From contig NZ_JAPWKB010000005.1 in NCBI RefSeq assembly GCF_028283785.1, forward strand, positions 434,001 to 498,000: a stretch of 64,000 nucleotides of DNA, given 5' to 3'. Every line of letters starts with the position of its first letter. Within the stretch, counting starts at the first letter, position 1. Below are positions 17,764 through 26,744 of this stretch, in pieces. The notes beneath the pieces are model-generated. The model searched no databases. It was not told the origin of the DNA and worked only from the letters and a program-made list of their open reading frames with translations. Source of the DNA: Paraburkholderia sp. (GTDB taxonomy: Bacteria; Pseudomonadota; Gammaproteobacteria; Burkholderiales; Burkholderiaceae). A program made the translations under genes and the position numbers.

Positions 17764-19419
17764 TCACCGTTTGATCACGTGCCCGGATTGCTCGCGATCC
17801 CAGCAATCCACGGTCACGCCTTCGTTGCGAAGGCGATATTTTTCGACGCGCTCGCTCGGCGTTTTGGGCAAGCCGGCACGGAAGGCGATATAGCGTGGTA
17901 TCGCAAAGTAAGCGAGCCGCGGCTCGCACCAGTCGATCAGGTCGATTTCCGTCACGACGTGTCCACCCTTGAGCACGACCACCGCCTTCACATCGTCTTC
18001 GCCCAGTTCGGACGGCACGCCCACCACGCACGATTCGATGACCGCAGGGTGCGCATTGATTACCGCCTCGACCTCGAACGACGAGATGTTCTCGCCACGC
18101 CGCCTGAGTGCCTGCTTCTTACGATCCACGAAGAAAAAATAGCCGTCCTCGTCCTGCGTCGCCAGATCGCCGGTATGGATCCACAGATTGCGGAACAACT
18201 CCAGCGTGGCGTCTGCGTTCCTGTAGTAGCCGGTCGTGCCTAGATGGGGGCGTTGTGGCCGTACGACGAGTTCGCCCACCTGCCCCCGCGAGACTGGATT
18301 GTCGCGATCGTCGACCAGCTGTACGTCGTAGCCGGTGCCCGCCTTGCCGCATGAGCCCGGCTTGCGCGCATCGAATGGATTGACCAGAGAACTGCTGCAC
18401 TCGGTCATGCCGTACAGTTCCAGCAGGCGCGTGTTGAAACGCTTTTCGAATTCATGCCACAGGTGCTTTGGCGCAGCGGCGCCGACCATCAGCCGCAACG
18501 GGTTGTCGCCGTCTTCTATCGACGCCGGCTGCTTCATCAGGATCGACACCATGCCCCCGATATACTTCGCCGACGTACATTCCCAACGCCGGCAGTCGTC
18601 GAGCATGCGGCTTGCGGAGAACCGCTCGACCAGTACCGCTTTCGCACCGGTCAGAATCGCAGGACCGGTCGTGCCATGAGCGCTCGTATGAAAAAAAGGC
18701 AGACCGGTGTACAACACATCGTCTTCCGTATAGCGCGCATAGCGCACGGCCTCGGACCATATCTCGTACCAGTAGTGATGACTCATCATCACGCCTTTAG
18801 ATACGCCGGTGGTTCCTGACGTGTATGAAATCGTCGCGAGACTTCTGAAGTCGACTTCGATATCCGGCGTCGATTCCGGGCGCGCCAGCAGATCGTCGAA
18901 ACGCAGGTTCTCAATACCAGGCCACGCATCGAGCCGCGTGGCCTGGTCGACGGCGACGACGATCGAATGCCGGAGCTTGGGCAACTGATCGGCGACTGCG
19001 GCGAGTGCCGCGAAGAAGCCGTCCTCGGCAACCAGTGCGATGCAGTCCGCCTGATCGATCTGATACGCGAGACCGCTTCCCTTGAGTGCAGTGTTGATCG
19101 GCACGCAGACTGCCCCGATCCGGTTCAGCGCAAACCATGCGAGCAGAAACTCCGCACGATTCGATAGCATCAGTGCGACCTTGTCTTCCGCACGGATGTC
19201 CAGCGCGATGAATCCGTTTGCGACACGGTTCACCAACAAGTTCAACTGCTCGTATGTCAATGTCCGGTCGCGAAACTGGAGCACTTCGCGATAAGGTTGA
19301 CGTCGCGCCTTGTCCTCGATGATCCGGCCAATCACGCGGTCCGTCTGCGCATACTCCTGCATTGTCCAGCTTGCCCACTTGCGTTCGGCGCGCTCGAACT
19401 TATCGTCCCATTGGCCCAT
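17764..19419 (-). CDS. AMP-dependent acyl-CoA synthetase
   Basis: About 551 residues from ATG 19419, which sits a suitable distance after AAAGGA. Adenylate-forming motifs are clear: ISYTSGTTGVSKGVMMSH at about 198-214, YGMTECSS, and HTGDLATQDEDGYFFFVDRK. The C-terminal PSERVEKYRLR holds the catalytic Lys region. This branch (caiC/fadD-like) ligates CoA to carboxylic acids at ATP cost. The gene overlaps the end of the TesB gene by about 20 bases. With acyl-CoA dehydrogenase and crotonase genes in the same cluster it probably activates a side-chain acid for beta-oxidation. A start at 19617 would intrude deep into tesB and is rejected. Confidence 0.93.
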   Translation of the reverse strand: MGQWDDKFERAERKWASWTMQEYAQTDRVIGRIIEDKARRQPYREVLQFRDRTLTYEQLNLLVNRVANGFIALDIRAEDKVALMLSNRAEFLLAWFALNRIGAVCVPINTALKGSGLAYQIDQADCIALVAEDGFFAALAAVADQLPKLRHSIVVAVDQATRLDAWPGIENLRFDDLLARPESTPDIEVDFRSLATISYTSGTTGVSKGVMMSHHYWYEIWSEAVRYARYTEDDVLYTGLPFFHTSAHGTTGPAILTGAKAVLVERFSASRMLDDCRRWECTSAKYIGGMVSILMKQPASIEDGDNPLRLMVGAAAPKHLWHEFEKRFNTRLLELYGMTECSSSLVNPFDARKPGSCGKAGTGYDVQLVDDRDNPVSRGQVGELVVRPQRPHLGTTGYYRNADATLELFRNLWIHTGDLATQDEDGYFFFVDRKKQALRRRGENISSFEVEAVINAHPAVIESCVVGVPSELGEDDVKAVVVLKGGHVVTEIDLIDWCEPRLAYFAIPRYIAFRAGLPKTPSERVEKYRLRNEGVTVDCWDREQSGHVIKR

Positions 19420-20308
19420 ACGTCTCATTCCTTTGATGGTTCTCGCGTCGATCGTGACGGTCGCGCAATAGTCCTTCCTGCATGGCCGTGCTGACGAGGA
19501 ATCCGTCCTGATAGAGCGCCCCGCGTCCGAGACCGCGATTGCCGGTGGCGCACGGTCCAGCCAGATCGTAATAAAACCAGCGATCCGGACTGACAGGCGC
19601 ATGAAACCACATGGCATGGTCGAGGCTCGCCGCCTGCATGGTTTTGTCGAGCGAGCCGCGGCCGCGCGGGCGCATGGCGGTATTCATCAGATCGAGATCG
19701 CACACGTAAGCAAGTAGCGCCTGACACAGCAGCGGATCGTCGCCGCATGGCGCTCTCAGGCGACACCAGATGCCGTTGACAGGCGGCAATGGCCCAGGGT
19801 CGAGCCATGCGCGCCAGCGTTCGCTACGCCGCTCGAAAAGCCGCATGATCATCGGCACGTGCGACCGGCAATTTTCCAGCAGATGAAGCTGGTCCGCGTA
19901 GAACGCGTCTTCCGGTTGCATCTGGTCCGGTGGTGCGACATCGGGTATAGCGTCGAAGCGCTGATACTCGCCCTCGGGTGCCTGAAACGACGCGGCACCG
20001 CTGAAGATCGGCAGATCGTCCTGCGTGGCCGTCACCAGCCGCGTGCTGAAGTTCCGACCTTCGCGAAGTGGCCGCACCTCGAACGAGATCGGCTTCGTCA
20101 CGTCGCCGGGCTGCAGAAAGTATCCCTGCATCGAATGCAACCGATGCGGCTCGCGCACCGTTTGCCCCATCGCCATGATCGACTGGGCCAGCATCTGCCC
20201 GCCATAGATGCGCCGCGCGCCGTCGAGCGGCGAGCAGCCGGAAAAGCGCATGCCGCTCTCCCGTCTGACCCGCAACAGATCGATCAACCCGCTTACCGTC
20301 AGCGTCAT
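19400..20308 (-). CDS. Acyl-CoA thioesterase II (TesB-like)
   Basis: About 302 residues with two hot-dog repeats, the TesB architecture. Recognisable parts are RRIYGGQMLAQSIMAMGQTV, LHSMQGYFLQPGDVTKPISF, and the C-terminal half with AASLDHAMWFHAPVSPDRW. Known TesB proteins hydrolyse medium- to long-chain and aryl acyl-CoA to free acid and CoA. I chose ATG 20308; ATG 20347 would overlap the ferredoxin gene. Within the cluster it could release a free aromatic acid from its CoA ester before ring hydroxylation. Confidence 0.9.
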   Translation of the reverse strand: MTLTVSGLIDLLRVRRESGMRFSGCSPLDGARRIYGGQMLAQSIMAMGQTVREPHRLHSMQGYFLQPGDVTKPISFEVRPLREGRNFSTRLVTATQDDLPIFSGAASFQAPEGEYQRFDAIPDVAPPDQMQPEDAFYADQLHLLENCRSHVPMIMRLFERRSERWRAWLDPGPLPPVNGIWCRLRAPCGDDPLLCQALLAYVCDLDLMNTAMRPRGRGSLDKTMQAASLDHAMWFHAPVSPDRWFYYDLAGPCATGNRGLGRGALYQDGFLVSTAMQEGLLRDRHDRRENHQRNETYGPMGR

Positions 20309-20318
20309 GGATAGCCGC

Positions 20319-20630
20319 TCAAGCCGGAATGGCGACGACGAGGCCATCGAGTTCAGGCGTGATCTCGATCTGGCAACTCAGACGACTGTTATTGCGCATC
20401 GAGCTCGATGCGGCAAGCATGTCCTTCTCCATGTCGCACGCTTCACCGACGATGTCCATCCATGCCTGATCCACATGAACTTCGCAGGTCGCGCAACTGC
20501 ATGCGCCGCCACATTCGGCGGCAAGACCTTCGACCATATTGTCGACCGCGCCCTGCATCACCGAGCTGCCCAGCGGCACATCGGCTTCGACAACCTCACC
20601 ATTCGACTGCACGTATTTGATAACTGGCAT
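20319..20630 (-). CDS. [2Fe-2S] ferredoxin, adrenodoxin/putidaredoxin type
   Basis: 103 residues. Ligands are Cys40, Cys46 and Cys49 in ECGGACSCATC, plus Cys86 in RLSCQI, the C-x5-C-x2-C...C layout of vertebrate-type/putidaredoxin ferredoxins. Preceded by GAGAGGTGTGTA. It is followed 27 bp away on the upstream side by its own ferredoxin reductase gene. No second P450 or Rieske oxygenase is present in the window, so its terminal oxidase is unclear; it could serve the P450 encoded 3.5 kb downstream as an alternative donor. Confidence 0.95.
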   Translation of the reverse strand: MPVIKYVQSNGEVVEADVPLGSSVMQGAVDNMVEGLAAECGGACSCATCEVHVDQAWMDIVGEACDMEKDMLAASSSMRNNSRLSCQIEITPELDGLVVAIPA

Positions 20631-20657
20631 TACACACCTCTCTTAAACCTGCATCGT

Positions 20658-21893
20658 TTAATTTTCGACCTTGGCCACTTCGGTCAGCGACTTGAGCGGC
20701 ACCGCTTCGTCGGCGAGTTGCGTCGCACTGACCACGATCTGTCCGGCAATCAGTTTCTTGCTGAACATGAACTCCTGCGGACGATTGACGCAGTCCGCCG
20801 CAATCAGACGACCATCTTTCAGATAAAACGCGCAGAAGCTCCGATCACTGCGGAGATCGCCCCGCACGACCACTTCGTCATAGCCTTGATTCAGTCCGGC
20901 GATCTGCAGTTTGATGTCGTATTGATCCGACCAGAACCACGGCAACGCGGCATAGGGCTTTTCCTTTCCGCACAGAGCGGCCGCCGCACTTTTTGCCTGT
21001 TCTGTTGCGTTGGGAACGGATTCCAGCCGGATATAGCCGTAATAAGGCGACGGGTGCATCGTGCAATCGCCGGCGGCGACAATGTCCGGGTCGGCCGTTC
21101 GGGCGCACGCGTCGACGAGAATGCCGTTATCCGTGGCGAGATTTGCATGCGCGGCGAGTTCGACGTTTGGCATCACACCCACGCCGATAATCACGAGATC
21201 CGCATCGAAGCTACTGCCGTCCGCACACACGACTTTTTCGACGCGCGAGGTCCCTTCGAAACCGCGCACCGCAATTCCTGTGCGCACGTCCACGCCCTCT
21301 TCCCGATGCACCCGTTCGAAGAATGTGGATACTTGCGGTGCCGTCACGCGCGCCAATACACGAGGCGCCATTTCGAGGACCGTCGTGTGCATACCGAGCT
21401 TCGTCAACACCGCGGCGGTTTCCAGACCGATATAGCCACCGCCGACGATCACGGCTCGACCACCGGTCCGGACATCGCCCCTGATGCGATCGATATCGGC
21501 GATATTGCGCAGATAGTGAACGCCCGGCAACGTCGAACCTGGTAACGTCACGGTCCGCACGCGTGTGCCGGTACACAGCGCAAGCTTGTCGTACGCCAGT
21601 TTCTCGCCGCTGCGCAGCGTGATCGTCCGGTCGCCCCGATCGATCGATTCGACCCGTTCGCCGAGACGAAACTCGATATTGAAGCGCGTGTACACGTCGG
21701 CGGCACGGATCAGCAGATCGTCTGCCTGTTTGTCGCCGAGAAGATAGGCTTTCGACAACGGCGGCCTGTGATACGGCAAACGCGGCTCGTCGCCTATCAC
21801 GACAATGCGTCCCTCCCAGCCTTCCTGCCGAAGGCTCGGCGCGAGTTGCGCTGCCGCGTGGCTCGCGCCGACGATGATGCAGGTCCGTTCCAT
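20658..21893 (-). CDS. FAD-dependent ferredoxin reductase (second copy)
   Basis: 411 residues with an N-terminal FAD fingerprint (CIIVGASHAAAQLAPSLR), an NAD fingerprint (RAVIVGGGYIGLETAAVL) and AAGDCTMHPSPYYG. It belongs to the putidaredoxin/rhodocoxin reductase family, as does the protein at 14088-15341, but the sequences are clearly divergent. AAGGAGACAAGTACG precedes ATG 21893. It pairs with the adjacent [2Fe-2S] ferredoxin to form a second electron-transfer module in the same operon. Confidence 0.92.
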   Translation of the reverse strand: MERTCIIVGASHAAAQLAPSLRQEGWEGRIVVIGDEPRLPYHRPPLSKAYLLGDKQADDLLIRAADVYTRFNIEFRLGERVESIDRGDRTITLRSGEKLAYDKLALCTGTRVRTVTLPGSTLPGVHYLRNIADIDRIRGDVRTGGRAVIVGGGYIGLETAAVLTKLGMHTTVLEMAPRVLARVTAPQVSTFFERVHREEGVDVRTGIAVRGFEGTSRVEKVVCADGSSFDADLVIIGVGVMPNVELAAHANLATDNGILVDACARTADPDIVAAGDCTMHPSPYYGYIRLESVPNATEQAKSAAAALCGKEKPYAALPWFWSDQYDIKLQIAGLNQGYDEVVVRGDLRSDRSFCAFYLKDGRLIAADCVNRPQEFMFSKKLIAGQIVVSATQLADEAVPLKSLTEVAKVEN

Positions 21894-21939
21894 CGTACTT
21901 GTCTCCTTGCCCGCTCTTATGGTGCTGCGTTCGATATCC

Positions 21940-23103
21940 TCAACCGTCGATCGACGGCCATCCGCTCGTACTCCGCCCCAGTACTTCGTCGTTGTGCTGT
22001 CCGAGTAACGGCGGTGCGCCGCGAATGTGCGTCGGCGTACCGGAGAATTGCAACGGATTGTTGATCACCTTGAACTCACCGCCTTTAGGATGCTGCACGG
22101 TCTTTAGCAAGGTATCGACCACATGCGGGTCGCTGAACACTTCTGGCCAGGTGCGGACCGCGCCGTAGATAGCACCAGCCGCCGACAGCACGCGTTCCCA
22201 TTCCACGAGATTGCGAGTCGCGAAAATCTCCGCGAGCCGGGCGTCCACGGCGGCACGATTTTCGAGGCGCGCGGCTTTGGTCGCGAAACGCGGGTCGGTC
22301 TTCAGTTCGCCGGCTTCCATCGCGTCGCAGAGCACATGCCAGAACTTGTCGTTGATCGTGATGATCATGATGTCGCGACCATCCGCAGTGGCATACGTGT
22401 TGTTCGGCACGATGTCCCAGTGCTGGTTGCCCATCCGCCCGGGCGTCTTGCCAGTGAGGTCGAAATAGACATCGCGTGGCACCTGGCTGAAGATGCTCGC
22501 GTCGAGCATCGAGAGATCGACGCGCTGGCCTTCTCCCGTTCGCTCCCGGGCCTGCAATGCGGTCAGAATCCCGATATTGGCGAGCAAAGCGGTAATGAGG
22601 TCGGAGAAAGGAAAGCCCGTTTTCAGCGGCCCCGACTCTTCGGTACCGGTCACCTGCATGACGCCGGACACCGCCTGGATCACCATGTCGAGCGCAGGCC
22701 GGTTCCTGTCCGGCCCGTTGCGACCGAATCCCGAGATCGAGCAATAGACCAGGCGGGGGTTCAGTTCGCGCAGCGCGTCGTATCCGAGCCCCGCCTTGTC
22801 AGTCAGACCCGGCCGGAAATTTTCAACCAGGACATCCGCTTCCACGGCCAGTGCACGCGCCGCGGCACGCCCTTCCTCGCTCTTCAGATCGAGTACGATT
22901 CCGCGCTTGTTGCGATTGACGCCCAGAAAAAACGCACCGTCGCCATTGAGCATGGTTTCGCCCGAGCGCCGGAACGGATCGCCTTCCGGCTGCTCGATCT
23001 TGATGACGTCGGCGCCTGAGTCGCCGAGCATCATGGTAGCGAACGGTCCCGTCATCATCTGCGTGAAATCGAGAACCTTCAGGCCTTTGAGCGCGGTATT
23101 CAT
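21940..23103 (-). CDS. CaiB/BaiF (family III) CoA-transferase
   Basis: 387 residues: ALKGLKVLDFTQMMTGPFAT, GADVIKIEQPEGDPFRRSG, and PFSDLITALLANIGILTAL with the catalytic Asp at about residue 168. It overlaps the crotonase gene upstream by four bases (ATGA), implying coupled synthesis. Together with that crotonase it may transfer CoA onto the next pathway acid from the released acyl-CoA, so that CoA activation costs no ATP. Substrates are unknown. Confidence 0.93.
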   Translation of the reverse strand: MNTALKGLKVLDFTQMMTGPFATMMLGDSGADVIKIEQPEGDPFRRSGETMLNGDGAFFLGVNRNKRGIVLDLKSEEGRAAARALAVEADVLVENFRPGLTDKAGLGYDALRELNPRLVYCSISGFGRNGPDRNRPALDMVIQAVSGVMQVTGTEESGPLKTGFPFSDLITALLANIGILTALQARERTGEGQRVDLSMLDASIFSQVPRDVYFDLTGKTPGRMGNQHWDIVPNNTYATADGRDIMIITINDKFWHVLCDAMEAGELKTDPRFATKAARLENRAAVDARLAEIFATRNLVEWERVLSAAGAIYGAVRTWPEVFSDPHVVDTLLKTVQHPKGGEFKVINNPLQFSGTPTHIRGAPPLLGQHNDEVLGRSTSGWPSIDG

Positions 23104-23966
23104 GCCTTTTCCTTTGCGACGTAAAACTCCTCGCGCTCGTGGTTCGATGCGCGCACACCCTTGTCACGACGTTGCTTCATGAAGTTGTATTCGTCGGCCT
23201 CGTAACGGACATTCGTGGCGAGCGCGTGCAGCACGTGGCCATATGAAAACTGTGCGTCGATGCCCAGCGCATTCATCGCGAGACTGGTCGCGGCTTTGCC
23301 CATGACGATGCCGTCGCGCGGCAAACGCACGATCCGTTCAGCCCATTCCTCGCCGGCGTCGGTCAGCGATGCGACCGGCACGACCTTGTTGACGAGTCCA
23401 TTCGCAAGACAGGTCTGTGCATCCCACACGTCCGCCATCAGCAACAGTTCGCGGGCTTTGCGCGGACCGAGCGCCATCATTTCCCATGCCGCGAAATAGG
23501 CGGCGCCCGACAGCCCGAGTTTTTGCTCCGGGTGGCCCATCTTCGCGGTGTCGGCGGCAATCACGAGGTCGGATGCTTCCGCGAGGTAAAGGCCGCCGCC
23601 GAGGCAATAGCCCTTGACCAGCGAAAGGGTCGGCTTCAGGAACTTGAAGATGCGCTCGAAGCGCTCGATATACCGCTTGTCATGCAGCAGCCGTGCACGC
23701 TGGCTCGGCTTGCGCGGGCGGCCCTTGTCGTCGTAAGTCGTCGCGCCGTATTCGGTTCCGACTTCGGCCAGATCGTGGCCCGTCGTGAAATCGTCGCCGC
23801 CGCCCTGCAGCACGACGACACGGACGTCGTCATCGGCTTCGGCACGGTCGTAGCCCGTCATCAGCTGATCGAGCATTGCACTGGTCATGGCGTTCTTCTT
23901 CTCCGGGCGATTGATCGTGATGTAAGCCCGTCCATCTTTTGCGACATAGTCGATGCTGCCAGTCAT
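23100..23966 (-). CDS. Crotonase (enoyl-CoA hydratase/isomerase) family protein
   Basis: 288 residues with the crotonase core: DDFTTGHDLAEVG (first oxyanion segment), GYCLGGGLYLAEASDLVIA, and MGHPEQKLGLSGAAYFA. In authentic enoyl-CoA hydratase two glutamates activate water. The second is present (Glu147 in HPEQ), but the first, in GGGxE, is Tyr127 here. It is therefore probably not a simple hydratase. Hydrolase, lyase or isomerase activity on an acyl-CoA of this pathway is possible. The C-terminal tail is long and basic. Confidence 0.9.
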   Translation of the reverse strand: MTGSIDYVAKDGRAYITINRPEKKNAMTSAMLDQLMTGYDRAEADDDVRVVVLQGGGDDFTTGHDLAEVGTEYGATTYDDKGRPRKPSQRARLLHDKRYIERFERIFKFLKPTLSLVKGYCLGGGLYLAEASDLVIAADTAKMGHPEQKLGLSGAAYFAAWEMMALGPRKARELLLMADVWDAQTCLANGLVNKVVPVASLTDAGEEWAERIVRLPRDGIVMGKAATSLAMNALGIDAQFSYGHVLHALATNVRYEADEYNFMKQRRDKGVRASNHEREEFYVAKEKA

Positions 23967-24006
23967 GCTGTTCTCCTCCGCGCCCGATCCGCATCGGACG
24001 CTGTTG

Positions 24007-25506
24007 TCAGTTGTTCAGGTTGATCGCGACGGCCTTGACCTCGGTGTACATCCTGATCGCGTCGTAGCCGCGCTCGCGTCCCCAACCCGACTGCTTGTAG
24101 CCACCGTACGGAAGCGTCGCGTCCGGTGACGACAGCGCGTTGACGTTGACGATTCCAGCCTGCATCCGGCGCGCCATCTTGTGCGCACGGCCGATGTCCC
24201 GGGTCCAGATGCTCGCGGCAAGTCCGTATGTGGTCGCATTCGCGGTTGCGGCGATACCGTCGAGGTCGTCGTCGCTGAAAGACATGGCGCAGAGCACGGG
24301 GCCGAAAATCTCTTCGTCATGCACACACATGCCAGGCTTCACGCCCGTCAGCACGGTCGGCTGCACGAAGAAGCCGTGTTCGCCGCTCGATCCGCCACCT
24401 GCGAACAAGGTCGCGCCCTCCTGTTGCCCGCGGTCGATATACCCGGCGACACGGTCCAACTGACGTCGGGAGATCACTGGGCCCATCTGCGTGCCGGCAT
24501 CCATGCCGTGACCCATCTTCATCGCATTCGCACGCTTGGCAATGCCATCGAGCACTTCGTCGAACGCCCGCTCGTGCACGTAGAGACGCGAGCCGGCGGC
24601 GCAAATCTGCCCAGCGTGAAAGAAAATCGACGAACAGACGCCCGCCGCTGCGGCATCGAGATTCGCATCGGGAAAAACGATGACGGGTGACTTTCCGCCC
24701 AATTCGAGCGACACCCGTTTCAGATTGCCGCTCGCTGCCTGCACGATGCGCCGGCCAGTCTCACCGGAGCCGGTGAACGCGACCTTGTCGATACCCGGAT
24801 GCGCGGCAATCGCTGCGCCGACGGGATTGCCGAAGCCGGTGACAATATTCAGCACGCCCGCAGGAATTCCCGCTTCGAGCGCGAGTTCGCCAAGACGCAA
24901 TGCGGTGAGCGGGGTCTGCTCCGACGGTTTCATCACGATCGTGCAACCAGTGGCCAACGCCGGCGCGATCTTCCACATCGCCATATTCAGCGGGAAATTC
25001 CACGGAATGATCTGTCCGACGACACCGACCGGCTCGCGCAACGTGTATGCATGCCAGTCGCCCGGCAATGACACGTTCGGCGTTTCGCCGCCCATTTTGG
25101 TGGTCCAGCCCGCCATGTAGCGCAGCATCTCCGCGATGCCCACGACATCGCCATTGCGGCAAAACGGCAACGGCTTGCCGCTGTTGATGCATTCGAGTTC
25201 CGCGAGTTCGTCCGCGTTGTCTTCGATCAACGTAGCGAAACGCAGCATCATCCGGGTGCGCTCCGCCGGCGAGACCTTGCTCCACGGTCCCTCGAATGCG
25301 CGGCGCGCGGCCACGACCGCACGATCGACATCGGATGCCGATGCTTCGGCGGCGGTGGTGATGACTGCGCCGGTGCCAGGATCGACGATCTCGGTGCGGC
25401 GGCCGGAATCGGACTCTTCCATCCGGCCGCCGATCAGCAATTGATGCGTACGCAACAGGAAACCGCGCGCCGCGTCGCCGAGTCCGGGATGTAACGTCGA
25501 AGTCAT
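24007..25506 (-). CDS. NAD(P)-dependent aldehyde dehydrogenase
   Basis: 499 residues of the ALDH superfamily: PWNFPLNMAMWKIAPALATG, VAFTGSGETGRRIVQAAS, LELGGKSPVIVFPDA with the general-base Glu, and FFHAGQICAAGSRLYV with the catalytic Cys. It ends GYKQSGWGRERGYDAIRMYT, the betaine/phenylacetaldehyde dehydrogenase-like C-terminus. It converts an aldehyde to the free acid, which the CoA ligase or CoA-transferases could then activate. GGAAGGATACTGAT precedes the start. The exact aldehyde is not known. Confidence 0.95.
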   Translation of the reverse strand: MTSTLHPGLGDAARGFLLRTHQLLIGGRMEESDSGRRTEIVDPGTGAVITTAAEASASDVDRAVVAARRAFEGPWSKVSPAERTRMMLRFATLIEDNADELAELECINSGKPLPFCRNGDVVGIAEMLRYMAGWTTKMGGETPNVSLPGDWHAYTLREPVGVVGQIIPWNFPLNMAMWKIAPALATGCTIVMKPSEQTPLTALRLGELALEAGIPAGVLNIVTGFGNPVGAAIAAHPGIDKVAFTGSGETGRRIVQAASGNLKRVSLELGGKSPVIVFPDANLDAAAAGVCSSIFFHAGQICAAGSRLYVHERAFDEVLDGIAKRANAMKMGHGMDAGTQMGPVISRRQLDRVAGYIDRGQQEGATLFAGGGSSGEHGFFVQPTVLTGVKPGMCVHDEEIFGPVLCAMSFSDDDLDGIAATANATTYGLAASIWTRDIGRAHKMARRMQAGIVNVNALSSPDATLPYGGYKQSGWGRERGYDAIRMYTEVKAVAINLNN

Positions 25507-25545
25507 ATCAGTATCCTTCCTGTGTCATGGATTTGATGACGCGGT

Positions 25546-26688
25546 TCATTTGCCGAGCAACTGTCTGGCGATGATCACGCGATGAATTTCGTTCGTGCCT
25601 TCGAGAATCTGATTGAGCTTTGCGTCGCGCATGAACCGCTCGACCGGATACTCGGTCGAGTAGCCATAGGAGCCATGTACCTGCACCGCTTCGAGTGCGA
25701 CTTCCATCGCGACGTCGGTGACGTAGCACTTCACGATCGACGAAAGCATCGTCAGGCGGCTGTTGTCACCCGCGTCGATTTCCTGGGTGCTCGAGTAGAG
25801 CAACGTACGCGCCGCCTCGATCTTGATCGCCATGTCGGCGAGCTTGAACTGGATCGCCTGAAAGTCGCCGATCCGTTTGCCAAACTGACGGCGATCCTTT
25901 GCGTAGTTGATCGACTCTTCCATGGCCGCCTGCGCGAGTCCGAGCGACGAAGCCGCGACGGAGGGCCGGTTCAGATCGAGAATCTTCATGCACGCCTTGA
26001 AGCCGTTACCTTCTTCGCCGAGCAGACAATCGGCGTCGATGCGCATGTCTTCGAAAAACACCTGATACGTGGGCGAACCGTGGCGGCCCATCTTCACTTC
26101 CTTGCGGCCGATCTTCAACCCCGGTGTTTTCGTGTCGACCAGAAACACGCTGATGCCATCGTGACCGCGCCCTTCCGCCGTGCGAGCGAACAACAGCATG
26201 TAGTTCGCCTGAGCGGCCCACGTGATCCAGCTCTTCTGACCGTTGACGACATACGAATCGCCGTCGCGTCTCGCCGTGGTGCGAATCGCCGACACGTCGG
26301 AACCAGCTTCCGGTTCGGTTATCGCCACCGCTGAGATCGTGCGGCCTTTAGCGGCCTCCGGCAGATAACGCTGCTTTTGCGCCTCGCTGCCGAAATGCAG
26401 TAACGGCAATATCAGCCCGATAGAATTGTTCGCACACAATGTCGATGCGGCGAGCGACACCTTACCGATCTCTTCCTTTGCGATGCACACCGATGTCAGA
26501 TCTCCGCCCGGGCCGCCGTATGCGTCAGGCACCCACATCTGCAGTAGTCCGAGATCGCCGAATACCTCGACCAGTTCTTCAGGAAAGCCCTTGGTCTCTT
26601 CCATTTCCGCGACGAGGGGCCGAACCTTTTCCTCTGCGACTCTGCGCACCATATCGCGCAGCATCTCCTGCTCTTCGCTGAATTTCAC
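25546..26688 (-). CDS. Acyl-CoA dehydrogenase
   Basis: 380 residues from the GTG at 26688, preceded by AAGGAGACGGAA. FAD/substrate motifs include AVAITEPEAGSDVSAIRTTA, VVNGQKSWITWAAQANYML, and the C-terminal LNQILEGTNEIHRVIIARQL, which contains the Glu position used as catalytic base in short/medium-chain enzymes. It introduces the alpha,beta double bond in an acyl-CoA and hands electrons to an ETF; the etfBA pair at 1.9-3.6 kb is the only one in the window. It stands with synthetase, crotonase and thioesterase genes, so the cluster has a side-chain beta-oxidation capacity. Confidence 0.95.
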   Translation of the reverse strand: MKFSEEQEMLRDMVRRVAEEKVRPLVAEMEETKGFPEELVEVFGDLGLLQMWVPDAYGGPGGDLTSVCIAKEEIGKVSLAASTLCANNSIGLILPLLHFGSEAQKQRYLPEAAKGRTISAVAITEPEAGSDVSAIRTTARRDGDSYVVNGQKSWITWAAQANYMLLFARTAEGRGHDGISVFLVDTKTPGLKIGRKEVKMGRHGSPTYQVFFEDMRIDADCLLGEEGNGFKACMKILDLNRPSVAASSLGLAQAAMEESINYAKDRRQFGKRIGDFQAIQFKLADMAIKIEAARTLLYSSTQEIDAGDNSRLTMLSSIVKCYVTDVAMEVALEAVQVHGSYGYSTEYPVERFMRDAKLNQILEGTNEIHRVIIARQLLGK

Positions 26689-26744
26689 TTCCGTCTCCTT
26701 GCATCGCGTGTTTTCAAACGTCTCTAAACAGTTCGTCAGCTAAT

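Noticed and set aside
20208..21545. 445-codon plus-strand frame opposite the ferredoxin and ferredoxin reductase genes
   Set aside because: Composition is His/Arg-rich and it lies wholly antisense to genes with clear motifs.
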